This document shows positions 60,968 through 64,000 of a stretch of 64,000 nucleotides of DNA, in pieces. Source of the stretch: Pyropia yezoensis (lineage: Eukaryota; Rhodophyta; Bangiophyceae; Bangiales; Bangiaceae); the NCBI GenBank assembly GCA_009829735.1, contig CM020619.1, positions 31,878,685-31,942,684 on the forward strand. The letters run 5' to 3'. The notes beneath the pieces were generated by a model. It did no database searches. It was not told the DNA's origin and saw only the letters and a list, made by a program, of their open reading frames with translations. Positions within the stretch are counted from its first letter, which is position 1. Every line of letters starts with the position of its first letter. Both the position numbers and the translations under genes were made by a program.

Positions 60968-62187
60968 AGCATGGCCTCCTCGATGGAGCAGCAGCGCATG
61001 ATGGCGGTGATGCAGGAGATGCAGGTGGCCGACTCGCTCCGCCTCTTCAACGACCTCGTCGGCCGCTGCTTTGGCGAGTGCGTCGACGGCTTCCGCACCA
61101 AGAAGCTGGATGGCAAGGAGGTACGTCCCTGCCCTCGGCACCGCCCCGCTTCGTTTCCTTTTTTTTGTTCCGTGTCCCCGCGGCCACTGCGGCCGTCGGG
61201 GAGGGGAGGGGGGGTGGTTGGTGTCGGAAGGCACCCACGATGGCAGGCGGGGGAATCACCAGGCGGGCGGGCGGGCGTGCCCGGCGGCACGGGCGTTTCT
61301 TCGACGCCCCCCGGCGGTGGGGGCCGCGGGGCAAGATGGCCCGCGCCGCGGCGGCAGCCGCCCGCAGGGTGTGGCCCGCGGGGGGGCCTTGCGGGGGGGG
61401 GGCTGCCGCCGCGCGGCGGCCCCCCCCCCCCCGCGCGGCTTGCTGCGCGCCGCGCCCGGCGGGCGTCGCTGTCCCCCCGGCAGGTTGCCTGCCCAGGGGC
61501 CGTCGCCGCCGCCGCCGTCGCTACCGCCGCCGCCGCCGCTGCGGCTGCGGCTGCGGCTGCGACCCGTCTGTCGCCGCTGCCGCCATCCCGCCTTTTTTTT
61601 TTTTTTTTTCTTTTTTGCCGCCCGCTGCTGGCCGCTGCCGCCGTGGCCCCCCGTGCGCTGCCGCCCCCTGCCGCCGTCGCGCGCGGTGCGTGCACCCCCC
61701 CGCCGGCCCTGCCGCCCGCGCGCCCTGCCCGCGGCCCCCCGTGGTCGCCGCCGCGGCCGCGGCCCGGCGGCGGGCGTGGGGCGCCCGCCGAGGCGGCGGC
61801 GCCTGCCCCAGACACGTTTTGACCCCTCACACCCGCTCCCCCGCTGCGTGGCTGGCTGCCGCGCTTCCCCGGTGCCGCCGCTCGTGGTTTGCCGTCCCAA
61901 CTCTGCACCCTCTCTGCCCCCCCTCCCCCCCACCTCGGGCGCCCCCCTCTGCCCGTTCCCCGCCCCCCCCCCCTCCTCCCCCCCCCCCCCCACCCCCCCC
62001 TGTGGGTGTGCCCGTGCGCCTGCCACCCGGCCTCCTCCCCCCCCCCATCACCCCACAGGAGGCGTGCATCCGGACGTGCGCGACCAAGTTTGTCAAGTTT
62101 AGCACCCGCGCCGGCCTCCGCTTTGCCGAGCACCAGCAGGAGTCGTACAATGAGGCCATGGCCAAGGAAGGCGGGGCGTCGCGGTAA
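60854..62187 (+). CDS. TIM9: mitochondrial import chaperone TIM9, with Met-Gly extension
   Basis: Two exons, 60854-61120 and 62059-62187, joined in phase 0 across a 938-bp GT-AG intron (GTACGT ... CCCACAG). The product has 131 residues. Twin CX3C motifs: Cys72/Cys76 (CFGEC) and Cys92/Cys96 (CIRTC), 15 residues apart, as in small TIM chaperones of the intermembrane space. The C-terminal RFAEHQQESYNEAMAKEGG matches Tim9 better than Tim10. It would form the Tim9-Tim10 hexamer that carries membrane proteins to TIM22. Unusual: about 40 residues of MGGGG repeats before the normal start, where Tim9 is usually about 90 residues in all. The intron holds long G, C and T runs. Confidence 0.88.
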
Positions 62188-62791
62188 AAGCGGACCGGGG
62201 GGTGCGGGGGGGCGGACGCCACGCGGGCTGGCGTCGCGACGAAAGGAGGGGGCTGGGTCGCCGGGGGGGGGGGTACTGTGGTGTGCGGTCGCGACACGCG
62301 GGGAGGAGGGGGGCCGGCAGGCAACGCGACCAGGGGGGGAGGGGGGGGCGGGCAGGGGGGGGAGGGGGTGGGGGGAAGGGCGTGTGGCCATGGGGCGGGG
62401 CGGGGTGGCGGGGTGGCGAGGGGGGGGGGGGGGGTAAGCGGCGGCGACGGGCGGAGGAGACGGGGGCAGACCCGACAGAGGGGGCGACGGCGACGGACGG
62501 CCGCGACGTACGGGCGGTGGGTGCTACGTTTGCCCGTTTTTTTTTGGGGGGTCACAACGGCGGCGGTGGCGGTGGCGGTCGCCGCGCAATGGCGCCGCCG
62601 GGGCGCCCCCCCCCCCCCCCCCCCCCCTCCCCCCACGACGACGCGGCGTGCGTGCGGCGTGCGCGCCTCGGGCGGCGACGGTGGGGTCGGTCGACGCCGC
62701 CCAATGGGGACGGGACGCTGTCCGTACAGTACATGGCGGCGAGACAGGGGCAGACAGGGGCGGGTCTGTCCCGTCCCCCAGTGTCGAGACC
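62188..62791. other. intergenic, G-rich
   Basis: Space between the TIM9 stop and the end of the convergent mTERF frame. It is composed of G-runs and low-complexity frames; no gene recognised. Confidence 0.4.
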
Positions 62792-64000
62792 TCAACCCGC
62801 GACGCCCTCCCCCTCCCCCCCCCCCCCCCCCCTCTCCCCCCTGGGGGCTATTCCCCCCACCCGGTGCTCCCGCGTCGAGCCCCCCCCCCGCGCGCTCACC
62901 TCCCCAAACCGCCCCCGCAAAAAAAGAAAAACTGCTCCAACTGGCAGGCGCGCGCAGGCGCGCCCCCCGCCCGCCGCTCCGCGCCCACACACCGGCCACC
63001 ACTCCTGGCCCTTGGCCGACACACGCCCGCCCCCCCCCCCCCCCCCGCCCCCCCCGGCCTCCATCTGACCACACACCAAGCACTCCCCCGTCCACCCCCC
63101 CCCACCCGTCCCCCCTCCATCCCTTGTCACTTGAGCGCGGACCGGGGCACGTGGGCCACCACCGCCCGCCGGTGGACCCCCCCCCCCTTGTCCGCGTCTT
63201 CCCCCCCCCCCCGTCGCCCTCGCCCCCCCCGACGCCGGCGCCGCCTCCCCCACCGCCTGCGGGGGGGCCCCCCCCCGCCTGCCCTCCCCGGCCCACCGCG
63301 CCTGCCGGCGGCGCCACGCAACCAGAAACGCCTCCCACTCGGCCACCGACGCGCGGGCGAGCGCACAAAAGTCCGCGTCCCCCCCGCGGAGGGCGGCGCC
63401 CAGCCCCACCGCCTTTACCGTCTTGCCCGTCCGGCGGAGGAAGGCCGCCCGCGGCCGCACCACCCCGTCCGAGTCGTACGCAAAGTAGGCGGGGAAGCCG
63501 ACCAGGTCGTACGCGTCGAGGCCCAGCTCGTCGCGGAGGACCGCCAGCTTGGGCGCCAGCTCCGCCGCCACCGGCTTGGCCAGCGTCGGCGGCGACCGCG
63601 CGAGCACCCGGCCCACGTTGCGGACGCCCGCGTCGCGGAGGAAGGCCACCACCGGCCGCATCGTTGCGGTAGCGTCAAGCGTGAGCGTGGCGGGAAAGGC
63701 ACGGATGACCCGCGCCGCCGCGTCGGGGGACAGCCCAGCGTCGCCGAGGAGCACCGCCAGCGCGGGGCGGAGGGTGGGGGTGACCCCAACGGCAAGCAGG
63801 GGCGGGTGGCTCCGCACCGCCGCCGCCGCCTGCGCCGCCGACAGGCCCGCCTCGGTGGTGAGGAAGGAGAGGGTGGCGGCGATCTCGTCGGGTGGCACGC
63901 CCAGCACCTCGGGGGCGGCGGCAATGAGCGGCGCGAGCCCCCCGTCCCCAACCAGCGGGGGGGGACGCCCGCTCGCCCCGTCTCGGGGGGCGCTGCTCAG
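62792..64000 (-). CDS. mTERF-family protein, 3' part (5' end outside window)
   Basis: The minus-strand frame is open from the right edge to a stop at 62792, with no plausible start inside, so the gene continues beyond 64000. It shows repeated mTERF units of about 30-35 residues with the Leu/Pro pattern: IAAAPEVLGVPPDEIAATL, VRSHPPLLAVGV, VIRAFPATLTLDA, VLARSPPTLAKPV, DLVGFPAYFAYD. mTERF proteins bind nucleic acid in mitochondria or plastids and act in transcription, splicing or translation. The recognisable part ends near 63300 (EWEAFLVAW); the following Gly/Arg-rich 170 residues may be read past a real splice site. Confidence 0.75.
   Translation of the reverse strand: MSSAPRDGASGRPPPLVGDGGLAPLIAAAPEVLGVPPDEIAATLSFLTTEAGLSAAQAAAAVRSHPPLLAVGVTPTLRPALAVLLGDAGLSPDAAARVIRAFPATLTLDATATMRPVVAFLRDAGVRNVGRVLARSPPTLAKPVAAELAPKLAVLRDELGLDAYDLVGFPAYFAYDSDGVVRPRAAFLRRTGKTVKAVGLGAALRGGDADFCALARASVAEWEAFLVAWRRRQARWAGEGRRGGAPPQAVGEAAPASGGARATGGGGRRGQGGGGPPAGGGGPRAPVRAQVTRDGGGTGGGGWTGECLVCGQMEAGGGGGGGGGGRVSAKGQEWWPVCGRGAAGGGRACARLPVGAVFLFLRGRFGEVSARGGGSTREHRVGGIAPRGERGGGGGEGEGVAG

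Noticed and set aside
61121..62058. Continuous frame through the TIM9 intron
   Set aside because: The second CX3C follows a clear CCCACAG acceptor and restores the Tim9 spacing; the read-through is Arg/Pro noise.
60775..62391. 538-residue minus-strand frame opposite TIM9
   Set aside because: Crosses exon, intron and C-runs without a stop only because of extreme GC; Met-Pro repeats mirror the Met-Gly repeat.

Overview
The window looks like nuclear DNA of a GC-rich eukaryote, most likely an alga. A red alga of the Bangiales type would fit, but that is inference and no marker gene fixes it. The reasons are spliced genes with GT-AG introns (a BAH-domain gene and a TIM9 gene), an mTERF gene, long G/C homopolymers, and a high load of LTR retrotransposons, DNA transposons and MITEs. 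There is no bacterial operon, RBS or CRISPR.

Positions 1-35651 are almost entirely Ty3/gypsy-type LTR retrotransposons, called E1 to E4 here. E1 (minus, 1-8052, 3' end outside the window) has inserted into the 5' leader of E2 (plus, 8053-18408). E2 is joined tail-to-tail to E3 (minus, 18409-22741), an internally deleted copy. E3 sits in a decayed gene whose zinc-ribbon and NRD motifs resemble Fanzor/TnpB nucleases (22743-23360). A Tc1/mariner-like MITE follows at 24308-24536. E4 (minus, 24901-35651) is complete, with near-identical 363-bp LTRs and a 5-bp target duplication. Between pol and the 3' LTR, E2, E3 and E4 share an additional antisense ORF (aORF); E1 has a positionally similar but unrelated-looking one. 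The internal regions of these elements are packed with short perfect palindromes and hairpins, the most unusual signal in the window.

Positions 35652-41420 hold a PIF/Harbinger transposase, a convergent NAM/Myb-like companion ORF, a proline-rich ORF and a G/C-rich tandem repeat. Positions 41420-45330 are gene-poor, with a hairpin-rich relic and a candidate MITE. Positions 45338-51995 form a large inverted duplication: two divergent copies of a secreted, cysteine- and tryptophan-rich protein made of four repeats, separated by about 3 kb.

Positions 52176-64000 look like ordinary host sequence: an F-box/LRR-like gene, a 623-bp non-autonomous hAT element with an 8-bp target duplication, a candidate single-span membrane protein, a three-exon BAH-domain gene, a two-exon TIM9 gene with an unusual Met-Gly N-terminal extension, and the 3' part of an mTERF gene running off the right edge.
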